A stretch of DNA of 64,000 bases from Guadua angustifolia. Lineage: Eukaryota > Streptophyta > Magnoliopsida > Poales > Poaceae. Positions 9,768 through 21,126 of this stretch are shown here, one piece after another; position 1 is the stretch's first letter, and each line of letters starts with the position of its first letter. The DNA lies in NCBI GenBank assembly GCA_036346375.1, contig JAYEVE010000231.1:744001-808000 (forward strand). The letters are read 5' to 3'. A program made the translations under genes and the position numbers. The notes under the pieces were generated by a model that was not told where the DNA came from, did not search any database, and worked only from the letters and a program-made list of their open reading frames with translations.

Positions 9768-10700
9768 AGCAATTATCCAAATCATGTGCATTAGTATTAT
9801 GGATAGGACAAAAGACCTTACCCCTGTTCTCCTGTCGACGGTTGCCCTGCCGATCACGGCGGTCATCCTGCTGATTGCGGCGATCGTCCTGCCGATCATC
9901 TTATCGTGGCTTGACAACCTTGTGCCTACGCTCGGCGGCCAAGACCTGACCGGACTCACTTGCTGGTGGTGCTTCTTGTTTATAAACGGGACCTTTTGAG
10001 GTCTGGTCTCACCTCCATGAAGCGCCGTCCGCTCTAGCAAATTCGGCTCGGCGCCGCCGCTCGACTGGCGACTTAGCGCCAAGGCGAATCTTCAGACGTG
10101 GTGGCGATGTCGTGGGTGGCCATCTTTTCCCACGTCTTGCAGTCTCGCACTCCCCTCCGGAAGGCGATGATGACAGACTGGCCAGAGATCTTAGGGATTG
10201 TGTTGCGGTAGTGGCTGAATCGCCGGATGAATGCGCGCAACAACTCCCCTCTCTTCTATTCGAGGGCATGGAGGGTCATCCTCCATGCCCAGCTGGGTGT
10301 AGGAGCCATGGAAGTTGGTGATAAATTGGCCACAAAACTACACCCATGAGTGCACCGACCCCTTCGAGAGGTTCATTAACCAAGAACGGGCGAAGCCCGC
10401 AAAGGCTGTCAAGAGATAGTTCCCCACAACCTTCTTGGAGCTGCCAGCAGCCCGCACCACCGTGGTGTAGATCTACAGGAACTCCTTCGGGTTGGTGGTG
10501 CCGTCGTACTTCTCGATGGTTGCCGGGCGAAACCTTTCTGGCCACGCGATACGGCGTAGCCGGTTGGAGAATGCCTGGCACCCCACGCCTAGGGAGAACC
10601 ACGCAGCCCCCTGGAGCCTCGGCCCGAGGACCGCTCCAGGGAGCGCGGCATTTGGCTCCCGCAAGACTCGGAGGAGAAGGTCTCCTCCTCTGCAGAGAAA
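9768..10700 (-). pseudogene. Element A gag
   Basis: Gag forms the particle coat. The minus strand shows the Tat gag hallmark LRRIAWPERFRPATIEKYDG followed by TNPKEFL, then an alpha-helical region with the FARSWLMNL-type motif (about 10400) and a zinc-binding-like CPIHNTNAHDLDNC at about 9768-9809. Several frameshifts and stops interrupt it. The N-terminus between 10700 and the primer site (11359) is not clear. Confidence 0.7.
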
Positions 10701-11358
10701 TTGGGGTCACGGGAGGAGCCGTCTTCTTCAGGAGCCATCCGCTTGTCACAGTCCTGCTCCTGCGTTTGCAGATGGTGCAACTTGCCGCGCAAGTCACCAC
10801 CGCGCTCGGCGTCGCTCCTCCAAATGAGCCATAAGATCTTCATGGGCGCTCCCCTCATGCCCGGGGGACGCGCGAAATGGCTCCGGAGCCGTCGCATGAC
10901 CCCCGGCGAGAGCGGGGTCTACGTCTTGAATGCCCTTTCCCTTGCTTCGCCCACCATGATGTGGGCGTTGCTCGCTTGGGTGGCTCGGCTTGCGCGGCGC
11001 TCTACGCAGAATCTCGACCATGGATACCGAGGTACCCGCCGTTCTAATGCCTGCGTGAGCCGGGCGCACACCGAGGTGGCGTGTCCCGCAGCCATGGCAC
11101 TACCGAGGTGTCACCCCCTAGCTCCACCGGCGGGTGTTCCAGGAGGAGGCGGGCCGCATGCAGGTTCTTGGCCAGTGTGGCCTCCTCCATCGCTAGTCGC
11201 CGTCGGACTGGCTGTGCTCCTACCGCGGTGGGGGCACCGTCGCCTTCTATAGAAGGCGTTGGATGGTCCCCCGCCTGATGGGAGTGGGCAGCCTTCATCT
11301 TCGCAGCCGGTGCTTGATGATTTGCTGAAGAAAGCAACGAGTGAAACAGCTACTACCA

Positions 11359-11376
11359 CCCCTACCTGGCGTGCCC
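11359..11376 (-). other. Probable primer-binding site of element A
   Basis: Directly inside the 5' LTR the minus strand reads GGGCACGCCAGGTAGGGG. A similar GGCGCGCCAGGTAGGGG-type sequence is common at this place in grass gypsy elements. The tRNA is not assigned. Confidence 0.6.
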
Positions 11377-12391
11377 TGTCGGTGTGTTTGTGCCAGACAG
11401 TATTGGTTCGAGTGTATAACCGAGTTTCGGTAGGGGGGTCTTCACAACTGCATCACTCTCGACTCTCTTCTCTACTCTCTTCGCGTGATGAGCAGGACAG
11501 GAAGCTCAAGAACACACGGGAGCACACAAGGAACACACAGATTTACCAGTTTGGGCCCCAATGCGTGTAATGTTCTGACGCCCCGCTGCAAGCTCTTGTT
11601 GCTCTAGTATTCTGCTTGCTCTTCGTTGTGAACTGATCGAATGACCGACCTCCTCCCTCTCATGCATGCTAGCTCCCTTATATACTCCTGGGACTAGCTA
11701 GGGCAGGCAAAGGGGGGTGGTTTTACATCGATTACATTGACTGTGTCGAGTCCTATCGCTATTGTCCCTCAGAGCCTCTTTGTCCACGCCGTTGCTTGAC
11801 GTCGCCTGTCTTCGGACCACCCGAGAGGAGGGGTTCGGACGCTGCGTGACGAACGCCTGGTACACGCATCACCCCGTCTTGCCTGGGGCGGTGTGGATGG
11901 AACGGGAGTTGGTGAAGCTAGCTCAGTCGGAGGGACAGGTCATCATGGCGTCATGGAGCCATGCCTATTTAATGCCCTTCAGGCGCACCGCAATGGCTCC
12001 CCGCGCATTTAATGGCTCCCATGCGCATTTGATGGCTTCCATGCGCATTTAATGGCTATGATACGTTGTGATCCTGGTGAATGCTTCGGGCGGAAGCCTT
12101 GCCAACTCTGTCTGTGTGGTCGGCTGGTAATGGGTTGGCTGCTCGTCGGGCAGCCATGTGTCCCGGTCCTTCGTGGTCGTGGTCTGGTCGCCCGGGGCTG
12201 GGACCTTGTCGGCCAGCAGCCTGCCGGGCGGCCACGTGTCCTGGTCACCCGGGGCTAGAACCTGGTTGGCCGCCAAGCCTTTCTTCAGCATGTTGAGTTC
12301 TTTGCACAGGACCTTCTTCTTTTTGTATCTTGCGTGCGTGGTCCCACCTGGCAGCGATGAAGAGAGTACCCTGGTATAGAATACACCGACA
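11377..12391 (-). repeat. Element A 5' LTR
   Basis: This 1015-bp LTR begins TGTCGG and ends CCGACA in plus coordinates and pairs with 509-1606. It would drive transcription on the minus strand. Confidence 0.92.
11678..11685 (-). promoter_or_regulatory. TATA box in A 5' LTR
   Basis: TATATAAG on the minus strand; the same octamer is at 833-840 in the other LTR. It is the best core promoter candidate for gag-pol RNA. Confidence 0.55.
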
Positions 12392-12396
12392 GATCT
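12392..12396. repeat. Target site duplication of element A (right)
   Basis: GATCT, identical to 504-508. Confidence 0.9.
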
Positions 12397-13113
12397 ATAC
12401 CCCACCTTTTCATTTGTATGCCATAACCTATTATCACCCTAGATTGGTTCACTATAGTTGGTTAATACTAAAATCAACATGAGAAGGTTAGAACGTATTA
12501 GTATGCTTAGCCATGCCACGTCATCACATGTACTTGAATCATTAATGTTTAATCTTGACTAATGGAATATGTAACAATGTTACGAACTTGTGTGTCATGT
12601 GTGGTCACACGATGAGATTGAGTTGTGGCTAGGGATGTCATGCAATGATGTTGAAATTGTTGATGGCACGTGGTGCTTAGTAAACAACTAGGGTGTTATT
12701 CGCTTAGATTGGGGTAAGTGGCAAGGGGCAAGTGTTCCACGGTGGACCCGATGGGCAGAGGGTATGTGCAAGTCTTGCTTCGATCATCCTAATAATTTAA
12801 CCTTGCAAGCTTTTGACCTGAGTCAATCATGCAACCACATGTCTGGTATGGGATAGCCTAGCTGATTAATTTGCAATGTCTTAGCTTGGTACTATCAATA
12901 GCGGTGTGAGTCCCGAGTTATGGATCAACTCACATGGCACAAGAGGGTGGCCCTGGATGTGGTAACCAGACCCACTAGTGTTGAACGGTAGTACTAGGTT
13001 AAGGCAGAGCATTGTGAAGGCCTTGTCATGATCTCTCTGCCGACACACCAAAGAAAGTGTGTTAATCGCGTGGCAACAAGAGATGATCATATCGTGTGGG
13101 TAAAGTGCATAAC

Positions 13114-13142
13114 CTCTGCAGAGTGCAAATCTATTCGAATAG
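13114..13142 (+). promoter_or_regulatory. Double palindrome in D LTR
   Basis: CTCTGCAGAG and CTATTCGAATAG are perfect palindromes 7 bases apart. The same pair is found in the LTRs of H (37558-37587) and B (47555-47584). The role is unknown; protein binding is one guess. Confidence 0.6.
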
Positions 13143-13449
13143 CCATGCTCGTGGTGTTGAGCAATGCTCGGGAATTACAGTCAAGGGTTAGTTTAATTAA
13201 ATGGAAAGTTGGTTGGGATGGTAGGTTGCCATATGGAAGGTTGGAATCTTGACTTAGGATTGAAAACTTAGTTTACTTGAGAAATGTTGAAACTATCTAT
13301 TACTGTTATTTGTTTTACCGGCTTTACAATCTATTTATTTTACTTGTTCATAAATGTTGTTTTGTCGCAAAATAGCCCTATTAGCCATTCCTTTGGAACA
13401 AGCCTTGCATATAGTTACCATAATAATTGCATTCTGTGCACAACTTATT

Positions 13450-13466
13450 GAGTGCTTAAAGTACTC
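13450..13466 (+). promoter_or_regulatory. Short hairpin in D LTR
   Basis: GAGTGC, five bases, GTACTC (5 of 6 pairs), followed by ACCCTTG. Elements H and B have it at matching places, about 360-380 bases from the LTR end in plus-type order. Confidence 0.55.
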
Positions 13467-13836
13467 ACCCTTGTCAACAACAATATCACCAGTTGAGGAG
13501 TCTACATCAGCTTGGAGGAGTACCAGAAAGAAACACATGCTAGGGTGTGAGCTAGGGTGTGAGCCTTGTCAGTTGCCTGTGGTATATTGAGAGGCTTATC
13601 TACATTTTCATTCCACTGCAGTTTTATTTGTTATTTAGCTTTACGAGGCATAGTCATGTAAGTTGACCTTAAGGTCATATAACTAGTATTATTTAATATA
13701 TGATGTCTTCTATAAAATATCTGTTGCGTATGATTGTGATATTTATCGATGTTGAGCCTGTGTGCACTAGCGTGACCCTGAACTAGTGCAGTATACATAG
13801 TGGGTCCGGATTTGCACATTCAGGTCCCAACAAAAG

Positions 13837-13849
13837 TGGTATCAGAGTC
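13837..13849 (+). other. Primer-binding site of element D (tRNA-iMet)
   Basis: TGGTATCAGAGTC follows the LTR end by four bases and matches the standard initiator-Met tRNA primer site (TGGTATCAGAGCC) apart from one base. Confidence 0.9.
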
Positions 13850-14470
13850 ATACTAACTGTAGGTCTTGGCACTAAATAGTTTGGTCGTCTCTTTTGGCCC
13901 TAAATAATTATTTTCTAAAATAAAAGACTTAATCTGAAAGAATAATGTGTTCTAGACGTATCTCATTCTCCTATTCTTTTCCCTGTACTGAAATTTCTTT
14001 CTCTTACCCCAACTGGATCAAGTTAAAATCTTACCTGAGCTGTCTTGAATGAAAAACGATATGCCACACCTTAGGAGAAGCATTGAGTACCTTTTGTCAA
14101 TCCAGAAGCTCGTGAAGGAAGGAATTGTCGAGTACAAGGATGAATGGATCGATGAAGTGTTCTAGAAGCTAGAATACCTAGTGTTTCAAGTAGCCAGCGG
14201 AGACTTATGTGCGGAAGTCATGTCTGCTAGGATAAGAGTGTCGCCCTTGTAGATGGTAGTTTTGTGTGCTTAGGTTGATGTGGTTCTTTCTTGATTGCTG
14301 AGTGTGTAGTATGTGTTGCATAGTTGTTAGGCTTATGTAAGCAACCATACCAAGTTATTAATACTGATTGCTTAAGTTGTTGGGTTAAACCTATCTCCCC
14401 TATATTAAGATCTCTGCTTCTTACCTGTGTTATTTCCCCTCTCTCCTAACCCTTTGAGGCAATCAAGCAG
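13850..14470 (+). other. Element D leader
   Basis: Sequence between primer site and recognisable gag. Short coding-like traces (for example around 14095-14170) may be the gag N-terminus, but stops are dense and I cannot support a gene. Confidence 0.4.
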
Positions 14471-15830
14471 ATGGTTCAAATTAGTGGTAACAATGGAGTT
14501 AGTGGAAGTGGTAATCAATTCAGTGGAAATTTTATGGATGGATCAGTTCTACAACCGTCAATACAGATGATATACAGAGTTTCAAAGAGTTTTTTTGGCT
14601 ACTCAGACTCAGTTGATGCAGGCAATAATGAAGCAAATGCAGAATATGAGTAGTCAAGCTAACGTCAATAAAGCATCTCGAACTATTATTAATGATTCTT
14701 GTGCTTACTTAAGGTCATCATAATTCATAAGGACTCGTCTGTCAACATTTTCAGGAAATGTTTCACCTTCGAAAGCAGAGGATTGGCTCAAGATCATTGA
14801 GAGGAAGTTACTCATTGCTCAGTGCAGAAGTGTGAGAAGGTCTTGTATGCTTCATATCATTTACATTGAATTGCTGCTGAATGGTGGAAGGAATATTGTG
14901 CTAATCATAAAGCCCTGCAGAATATCACTTGGAACGAATTTGTTGTTGCTTTTCGTGATCTCTTTGCTTCACTAGAGAATAGTATGGACACAGTGAATTC
15001 AGAGAAGAACGCTATTCCTACACCTTGTTCGAGATCTAGATGTTGTTCTTTGAATTGTTGTCAACCAAACAAGTTAGAAGATCAAGCGTGCATTTATTAT
15101 GGAGAAATAGGACATACCCCAACTCAATGTCCCTTGGATCCGATAAGTTACTGCCATGACCCAGCATCAGCAGAAGAATCTACGAGCCACAGTTGCTCAA
15201 AAATTATCAACAAGAGGTGGAATGTGAGCTGCATAGCTGGCGCCGCTTGAAGAACTAAAGACGTAGCCTCCTGATCCTGTCGGCCTTCATCAGGAAAGCA
15301 GTAAGTGGCAATCATCAACATCATGTTTCTTGTGTGAGAAAGAAGGTCATTGGTTTAGAGAGTTTCCTCTGAAGCAACCAACCCTGAATCACAAGAAGGA
15401 CACTAATGAGCATACGGTTGCACCCAACAAGCCACAACGATGCAAAGGTTTGTGCTACTATTATCAAGAGGATGGCCATTTTGTTAAGCAAAGCCCATAG
15501 AGAAAACAAGTATTTCCTGCAGCCGTGGTCATACTGGAAGTTACCTCGGTCCGGAACATAATGCCAAGAGTGAATGATAAAGTTGCAAGAGAAGTTTGCC
15601 TAGAGAACCAGTTGAAGAAAAGGCATCTAAGCAAAGACACTATCCCGATCAATGAATGCTCAAGGAAGAGAGTTTGCCTTAAACTCTACTATATCTATCA
15701 CAAACCTGAGCATTTTGCCAACAAGTGCCCTCAGAAGAAAGAAACCATGTTGGTTCATTTTAATCTCAACTCTACCCCTGTTAAGACCCCAGCACCAACG
15801 AGGAATCAACGAAGTCCAGAATAATGATTT
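14471..15830 (+). pseudogene. Element D gag with four eroded zinc knuckles
   Basis: A broken gag in several frames. The capsid part includes the AAEWWKEY-type motif near 14875-14895. Four CCHC-knuckle-like modules follow at 15089-15130, 15324-15365, 15453-15493 and 15687-15728. Each keeps the His and some Cys, but each has lost at least one Cys: three modules have Cys to Tyr and one has Cys to Phe at the last position. Knuckles would bind element RNA. Stops and frameshifts make the protein unmakeable. Confidence 0.7.
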
Positions 15831-15989
15831 TATGATGTGCAATGTCATAACTCTACTTGTAAAGGAAAGTGATTGGTGATGAATTTTGTGTAAAGATTTT
15901 CTTGTTGAAAGAAATAAAGTAGGGATGAATGTTATGCTGGTATGAGAAGTTGAGGAATAAAAACATTAATAGTAAATGAAGGGCCAGAT

Positions 15990-16320
15990 GTTTCCTTGAG
16001 TATTTTCCTGTGTTGGTGGTTCATCTAAAAATTTTGCATTGCAATGGTGAGCAATTTAGTGGTATTCAATGTGAAGCTTGTCAGCTAGAAGATTTGTTGT
16101 TGTCAGAAGGTACTCAGTTGTACTCGATTTAACCTAGGATGTTTGAGAGTTCAGTTGCTTATTGAGGAATTAGAGTTCTAAGCGAATTATATTGTGTTGG
16201 GTATTTAGACCCTAGATGTTATCCTTGGAATAGATTAGTTATCCAAACATGAGGATGTGAATGAAAAGTTGTGACAATCAAGTGCCCTGATGGTAAGGAA
16301 GTGGAATTTCAAGCGACCGC
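15990..16320 (+). pseudogene. Element D protease remnant
   Basis: Only the distal part is recognisable: DVILGID followed by a stop and LSKHE near 16212-16250, matching the ILGMDWLSKH motif at the end of Tekay proteases. The catalytic segment is not legible. Confidence 0.5.
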
Positions 16321-16336
16321 AGCTCGCAATGGTTAG

Positions 16337-17770
16337 TTGATGATAAACAGTGAGTGGGTTGCCAGTTTTAAAGATGTAGCAGTTGTCAGAGAAGACCTAG
16401 ATGTGTTTCTTGAGGATCTACCCAGTATGCTACCAGATCGAGAAATTAATTCTGTCAATGAATTCTTGACTGGTACGCCCCTAGTAGCAAAAAGGCTGTA
16501 TCGCATCACTGTTGTTGAGTTGGTCGAAATGAAGAAGCAGATTGAAGAGTAAAAAAGTGTTTCATCAGAACTAGTTTGCCTCTGTTAAGGGGGGAGCACC
16601 TATTTTGTTTGCTAGGAGAAAGGACAGAAATCTAAGGTTGTATATTGATTATCGTATACTTAATGCAGAGGCGATCAAGAATAAGTATCTGTTGCCTAGG
16701 ATCGATGACTTATTTGGTCGGTTGAGAGGAGCTAGAATTTTCTCCAAAATGGAACTTCGGTCAGGATGTCATCAGATAAAGATTCGTTTGGAGGATGTGC
16801 CTAAGACTGTGTTCTCTACGCGGTATATACATTATGAGTTTGCGGTCATGTCTTTTGGATTGACCAATGCTCCGGTATATTTCGTGAACATGATGAATAA
16901 GGTTTTCATAGACTATATGGACAAGTGTGTCGTTATGTTTATAGACGATATTCTCATTTACTACATGTCAGAAGAAGAGCATGCGGAACATTTGAGGTTG
17001 GTTTTGGAAAGGCAACGAGAGCAACAACTGTATACTAAGTTTAGCAAGTGTGACTTATGAAAGGAGAAAGTTGAATTTCTTAGGCATGTAATGCCTGCTA
17101 AAGGAGTTGCCATTGGTCCAATCAAATTAGAAGCGGTGTTGCAATGGAATCTACCAAAGTCAATTACTTAGATTCATAGTATGGTGGGATATTATCATCG
17201 ATTTGTAGAAAGATTTTCAACAATGGCTAGGCTGCTTATGCAGTTGATGAAAAAGGAGAAGAAGATTGTATGAACACCAGAGTACGAGGAAGGTATTCAT
17301 GAATAAAAGAAGTGTTTGAGGACGGAACCAGTGTTAGTGTTGCCAGATATTTAAAACAGTTTTGATATATACTATGATGCTACCAGACAAGGACTTGGAT
17401 GCGTATTGATGTAGAATGGCAAGGTTGTTGCTTATGTGTCAAGAAAATTGAGGTCGCATGAGGAAAATTTTCCAACGCATAATTTGGAATTAGTTGTCGT
17501 AGTGCATGCTTTGAAGTTGTAGCATCATTATTTCATTGGAAATGGATGTGAGATATATATAGACCACGAGAGCTTGAAGTGTATATTTCCTCAATCTGAT
17601 CTCAACACGAGGCAAAGAATATGGTTGGAGTTAATCAAGGATTATAATGTCAAAATTTATTATCATCTTGATAAGCCTAATGTAATAGCCAATGCCTTGA
17701 GTCGTAAGAGCCACATTGCCAAAATGTTTGTTCATAAGGATCAGTCCAAGTTATCCAAGGAACTATAGAA
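16337..17770 (+). pseudogene. Element D reverse transcriptase and RNase H
   Basis: RT begins with the acidic linker VFLEDLPSMLPDREI and YRITVVELVEMKKQIEE, then RLYIDYRILN, LPRIDDLFGRLRGARIFSKM, ELRSGCHQIKIR and SFGLTNAP. The catalytic motif is FIDDILIY (FIDD at 16938-16949). The connection and RNase H follow (17090-17770) with YYDAT, HNLELVVVV and IYIDHESL, holding the expected acidic residues, then NVIANALSRK. Stops occur near 16550, 17058, 17170, 17270, 17355 and 17521. The RT core 16605-17060 is open. Confidence 0.88.
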
Positions 17771-17959
17771 GTTGAAATTGTAAGTTGTTTTGGGAGGAAT
17801 TTTAGCTACCTTGGAGGTAAAGCTGATGTTAGAAAATTGGATTAGGGAATGTCAGAAAATGATGAAAGGATTGGCATGATCAAGTCAAAGAAGGATGAGG
17901 GCATAGTCAAAAATTATACTTTGATGGTCAAGGTACTATATGGTTTAAAGGTCTAATCT

Positions 17960-19256
17960 GCTTAGCAAACAAGGAGCTTAATTAGTTGATTCTTGAGGAA
18001 GCTCATGATTCAAAGTAATTGATTCATCTAGAATGTGTCAAGATGTATTCAGATTTCAAAGAAGGGTTTTGATGGCCTCAAATGAAGTGTAAATTTGTTG
18101 GATGTGACTTTCTATGTGATGTGTGTCAAAAAGTAAAGGCAATGCATGAGAGACCTATTGGTTCGCTATAGTCGTTACAAATTCATGAGTGGAAAAAGGA
18201 GGCAACCTAGTAATAAAATCTATACCGCAGAGAATTTGATGAGAACTCAGAAGGGATATGATTCCATATGGTTCATCGTTGATTGTTTGACCAAAATCAC
18301 TCACTTCATACCAGTCAAGACTACCTATTCAGGAGATCGCTTAGTAGAGCTATACATGTCGAGGATTGTATGTTTGCGTGGTGTGCTAAGGGAGATTGTG
18401 TTAGATAGAAGTGCTCAATTTACCACGACATTGGAATAAGTTGCATGAAACAAAGGGAACTCATTTGAATTTCAGAACGGATTATCATCTGTAGATAGAT
18501 GGTCAGACAAATAGGTTTAATCAAATTCTGGAAGATATGTTAAGAGCTTGCGCATTAGCTTATGGTACATCATAGAATAAGTGTTTGCTATATGTAGGGT
18601 TCAGCTATAATAATAGTTACTGGGCCAGTTTGCAAATATCCCATTTTGAGGCTTTGTATGATCGTGCTTGTCATACTTCGTTGAATTGGAATGAGACAGG
18701 AAAGCATTTGGTAATTGGGCCTGATATTCTCAAGGAAGTCGAAGAGCAAGTTGCTATGATCAGAGAGAGGTTGAAGATAGCATAGTCAAGACAAAAGCAT
18801 TATACTGATAATTGTCATCATGAATTGAGCTTCAAGCCAGATGATTTCGTATATCTCAGAGTTACCCCTCTTAAAGATGTTCAAAGGTTTCACGCTACAG
18901 GAAAACTTGTGCCAAGATATGTTGGTCCGTTCAAGATTTTGGGTCGTCGAGAAGTGGTTGCTTATTAATTGGAATTGTCGCAGTCATTGGCAGAAGTGCA
19001 TGATGTGTTCCATGTGTCATAGCTTAAGAAATGGCTCAGAGTGCCAATAGAGCGACTCGTTAGAAGCAATTGAGCTGCGGGAGGATCTGATCTACAATAA
19101 GCAACCGATAAAGATTTTGGATGCGGTGGAGCGCAAGACTAGGAATAGGTCTGTTCACTTTTGCAGAGTTCAGTGGAGCAATCAATAAGAGAATGAAGCA
19201 ACCTGGAAGCGTGAAGAGGATATGAAGTCAGAATTCCCTAACCTATTCTTTAGTTA
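17960..19256 (+). pseudogene. Element D integrase with chromodomain-like tail
   Basis: The zinc-binding part is weak, but CDVCQKVKAMHERP (about 18117) is clear. The core shows GYDSIWFIVDCLTK, then VLDRSAQFTT; the third acid region is frameshifted near 18440-18520. The tail has HFEALYDRACHTSLNWNETG, RYVGPF-like sequence, HDVFHVS and, after a stop, a chromodomain-like end with ILDAVERKTRN, FCRVQWSNQ and EATWKREEDMKSEFPNLF. Chromodomains are thought to steer integration to certain chromatin. Confidence 0.82.
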
Positions 19257-19284
19257 GCCCTGAATCTCGGGGTCGAGATTCTGT

Positions 19285-19297
19285 TAAGGGGGAGATT
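19285..19297 (+). other. Polypurine tract of element D
   Basis: AAGGGGGAGATT immediately precedes the TG of the 3' LTR, the usual place of the plus-strand primer. Confidence 0.85.
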
Positions 19298-20839
19298 TGT
19301 AACATCCCAAAATTTGCCTTAAAATATTGTTTTATTACTATTTGTGCCTTTTGTGGTTTTTCTGAATTTATTGGATTATTGTGGAATTGATTTGGATTTA
19401 TTTCAAATTAACTATATTGGCCTTTTGAGAAAACTAGCTATATATTCACATGGCCTTGTATCGTTCGGCCCATAGCGCTACGCGGCCCATATCTCCACCG
19501 TTGGCCCGTTTTCTAGAAGTAAAAATGTTGGCCATCGAATCAAGGCATTGTGGCTGAGATTTGATGATGATCATCTGGAAACCCTAATCATATTCGACGT
19601 TGGATCGTAATCGCGTGGTTGTGGTTAGCGAAGATAAGTGAATCTTTGAGTAACTATGGCCGTTGGATCGGATCATCGTACATCTGAGATCGCACCATGT
19701 CCGTAGAAGCGTGAAGCCATTGATTTGTGACACGTGTAGGGTCTCGATTCTGTCTTCCCTGAGGAGTCTGCCACCATCTTGGAGCTGGAGTCTTCCACCG
19801 TGATGAATTAGGTCTCTTTTTTATGCATGTTTCTTAAGGCTATAAAGTTAGGAATGCGTCTTCCCAGGACCCCCATTTCTTTCTACATCAATTGCCCTGT
19901 GTTCTGTCGCCTGAGATGCCGTGGTTCGAGCTTGTGAGCTCATCGGAGGAGTTGAAGCTAGTCGCTATCTTCGTTCGCTGATTTCTAACAATGCGTCGAG
20001 TCTTTGTCGACATTGAGAGCACCGTTGGATTCATTGTGCAAATATCTTTCAAATCCATGCCCAGCCGAGGTAAAATCATTGCTTTTCCACCGTGGTACGG
20101 GTCATTGTGCTTGCATCTGGCGTAGCACGCCGCCACGCATTGCCACCGTTCAGATCCGGATCGGGCGTAGTAGATCGTGCCGCGTGGCCGTGCTGCCCGT
20201 GTGCCATGCGTCGTTGTTGAGCTGTACAGCATGTGAACGCACACATCACTAGCATGACATCATTGCTGACGCCTGTGTTGACTGCGATCAAACTTCTGTG
20301 GATCAAGTCCACCGTGGACTCAGTTCGATATGTGGACTTGGTTCACAATAACCCAGGCCCGCATGTCAGTGTAATGTAGTTTTTGGATTTATTTTTATTC
20401 AGTTAATTAGATTAATGATGTCAACCGATGCAATAATTAGTATTTTTCAGTATAAAATAATTCAAATAAACCGGTATTTTTCAATTTTCAAGTTTTTATG
20501 ATTTATGAATCTTCCGCGAGCCCGTTCTCCCTCATACGAGCTCCGATTGAGGTGATTCAAATTTATAAAAATTTGTAAAATTGATATCTATTTAATGATG
20601 AATTTTATGTGATTTTTGGAATTTATTTGGTCTTTGTTTTGGTGTTTACTTAGTTTTTTTCTCGTTACACATAAACATTGAATTGTGCGACGCATTCGTG
20701 GAAGATCCATCAACTAAAGACCAAGGTCCAGAGCAAGAATAAGGGCTTTATTAAGACAAGTTGTGCTTTGATTATGTTGAACCCATGTTTATAAAACTGC
20801 TATATTGTTGTTACCTTATTGCATACTATTTCATGTATG
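19298..20839 (+). repeat. Element D 3' LTR, truncated
   Basis: The LTR begins TGTAACATCCC. Its part from 20334 matches window positions 1-462. A TATAAA at 19841-19846 is a candidate core promoter. Similarity to the 5' LTR ends at 20839; the remaining 1.4 kb is not found downstream in the window. Confidence 0.85.
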
Positions 20840-21049
20840 AATCCTTTGTGCTTTAATATATCCCTTGCTAGGTTGAACTAGCTCTAGGAGCACGCTTAGG
20901 CCAGCAACTGTGACAAGTACGTTGGATATTTATTCAGTTTTGCTATCTGATTTTGATTATTGCTAACATTTGCTACTATATTTGCCTACCGAGCTCTACA
21001 TACTTCTGATCACTACAGGTTGAACCTTGCAATCACTCTACTCACACTC
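20840..21049 (+). repeat. 5' terminal sequence of element E (possible LTR end)
   Basis: This stretch follows the break in D's LTR and ends CACACTCA next to a primer-site-like sequence, so it is probably the end of E's 5' LTR. No matching copy is seen after 26200. Confidence 0.45.
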
Positions 21050-21052
21050 ATT

Positions 21053-21066
21053 TGGTATCACGAACC
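21053..21066 (+). other. Degenerate primer-binding site of element E
   Basis: TGGTATCACGAACC resembles the initiator-Met site TGGTATCAGAGCC for its first eight bases. Confidence 0.6.
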
Positions 21067-21126
21067 AGCCACTGGTTGTACTCCCTGCAGCTTTGGTAAG
21101 AACCTTGCAAGAGCATAGTAAGACGC

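Larger units (their letters stand above)
509..12391 (-). mobile_element. Element A: complete Tat-lineage gypsy retrotransposon
   Basis: An 11.9-kb element in minus orientation with both LTRs, terminal TGTCGG/CCGACA ends and a perfect GATCT duplication. On the minus strand the order is 5' LTR, primer site, gag, protease, reverse transcriptase, RNase H, a second archaeal-type RNase H and integrase. The second RNase H and an antisense ORF between pol and the 3' LTR (1940-4084, plus strand) are known marks of the Tat lineage (Grande, Retand, RIRE2 relatives). Every coding part has stops or frameshifts. The LTRs differ by many transitions and two small duplications, so the insertion is not recent, yet it is younger than host element D. 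Confidence 0.93.
12397..13832 (+). repeat. Element D 5' LTR, right portion
   Basis: The LTR resumes after element A and ends GGTCCCAACA at 13832, followed by the primer site. It has no coding frame. It contains the double palindrome (13114-13142) and a hairpin (13450-13466) shared with elements H and B. Confidence 0.85.
1..20839 (+). mobile_element. Element D: Tekay/Del-like gypsy chromovirus
   Basis: A plus-strand LTR retrotransposon whose 5' LTR begins before the window. The internal region (13833-19297) runs from a tRNA-iMet primer site through eroded gag, protease, reverse transcriptase, RNase H, integrase and a chromodomain-like tail to a purine tract. Positions 1 to about 462 match 20334 to about 20839, which are the two LTRs. 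Element A interrupts the 5' LTR. From the parts seen, the full LTR would be about 3.0 kb. The 3' LTR is cut off at about 20839 where element E starts. Many stops mark it as old and inactive. The lineage is judged by eye from domain order, long LTRs and the chromodomain-like C-terminus. Confidence 0.8.
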
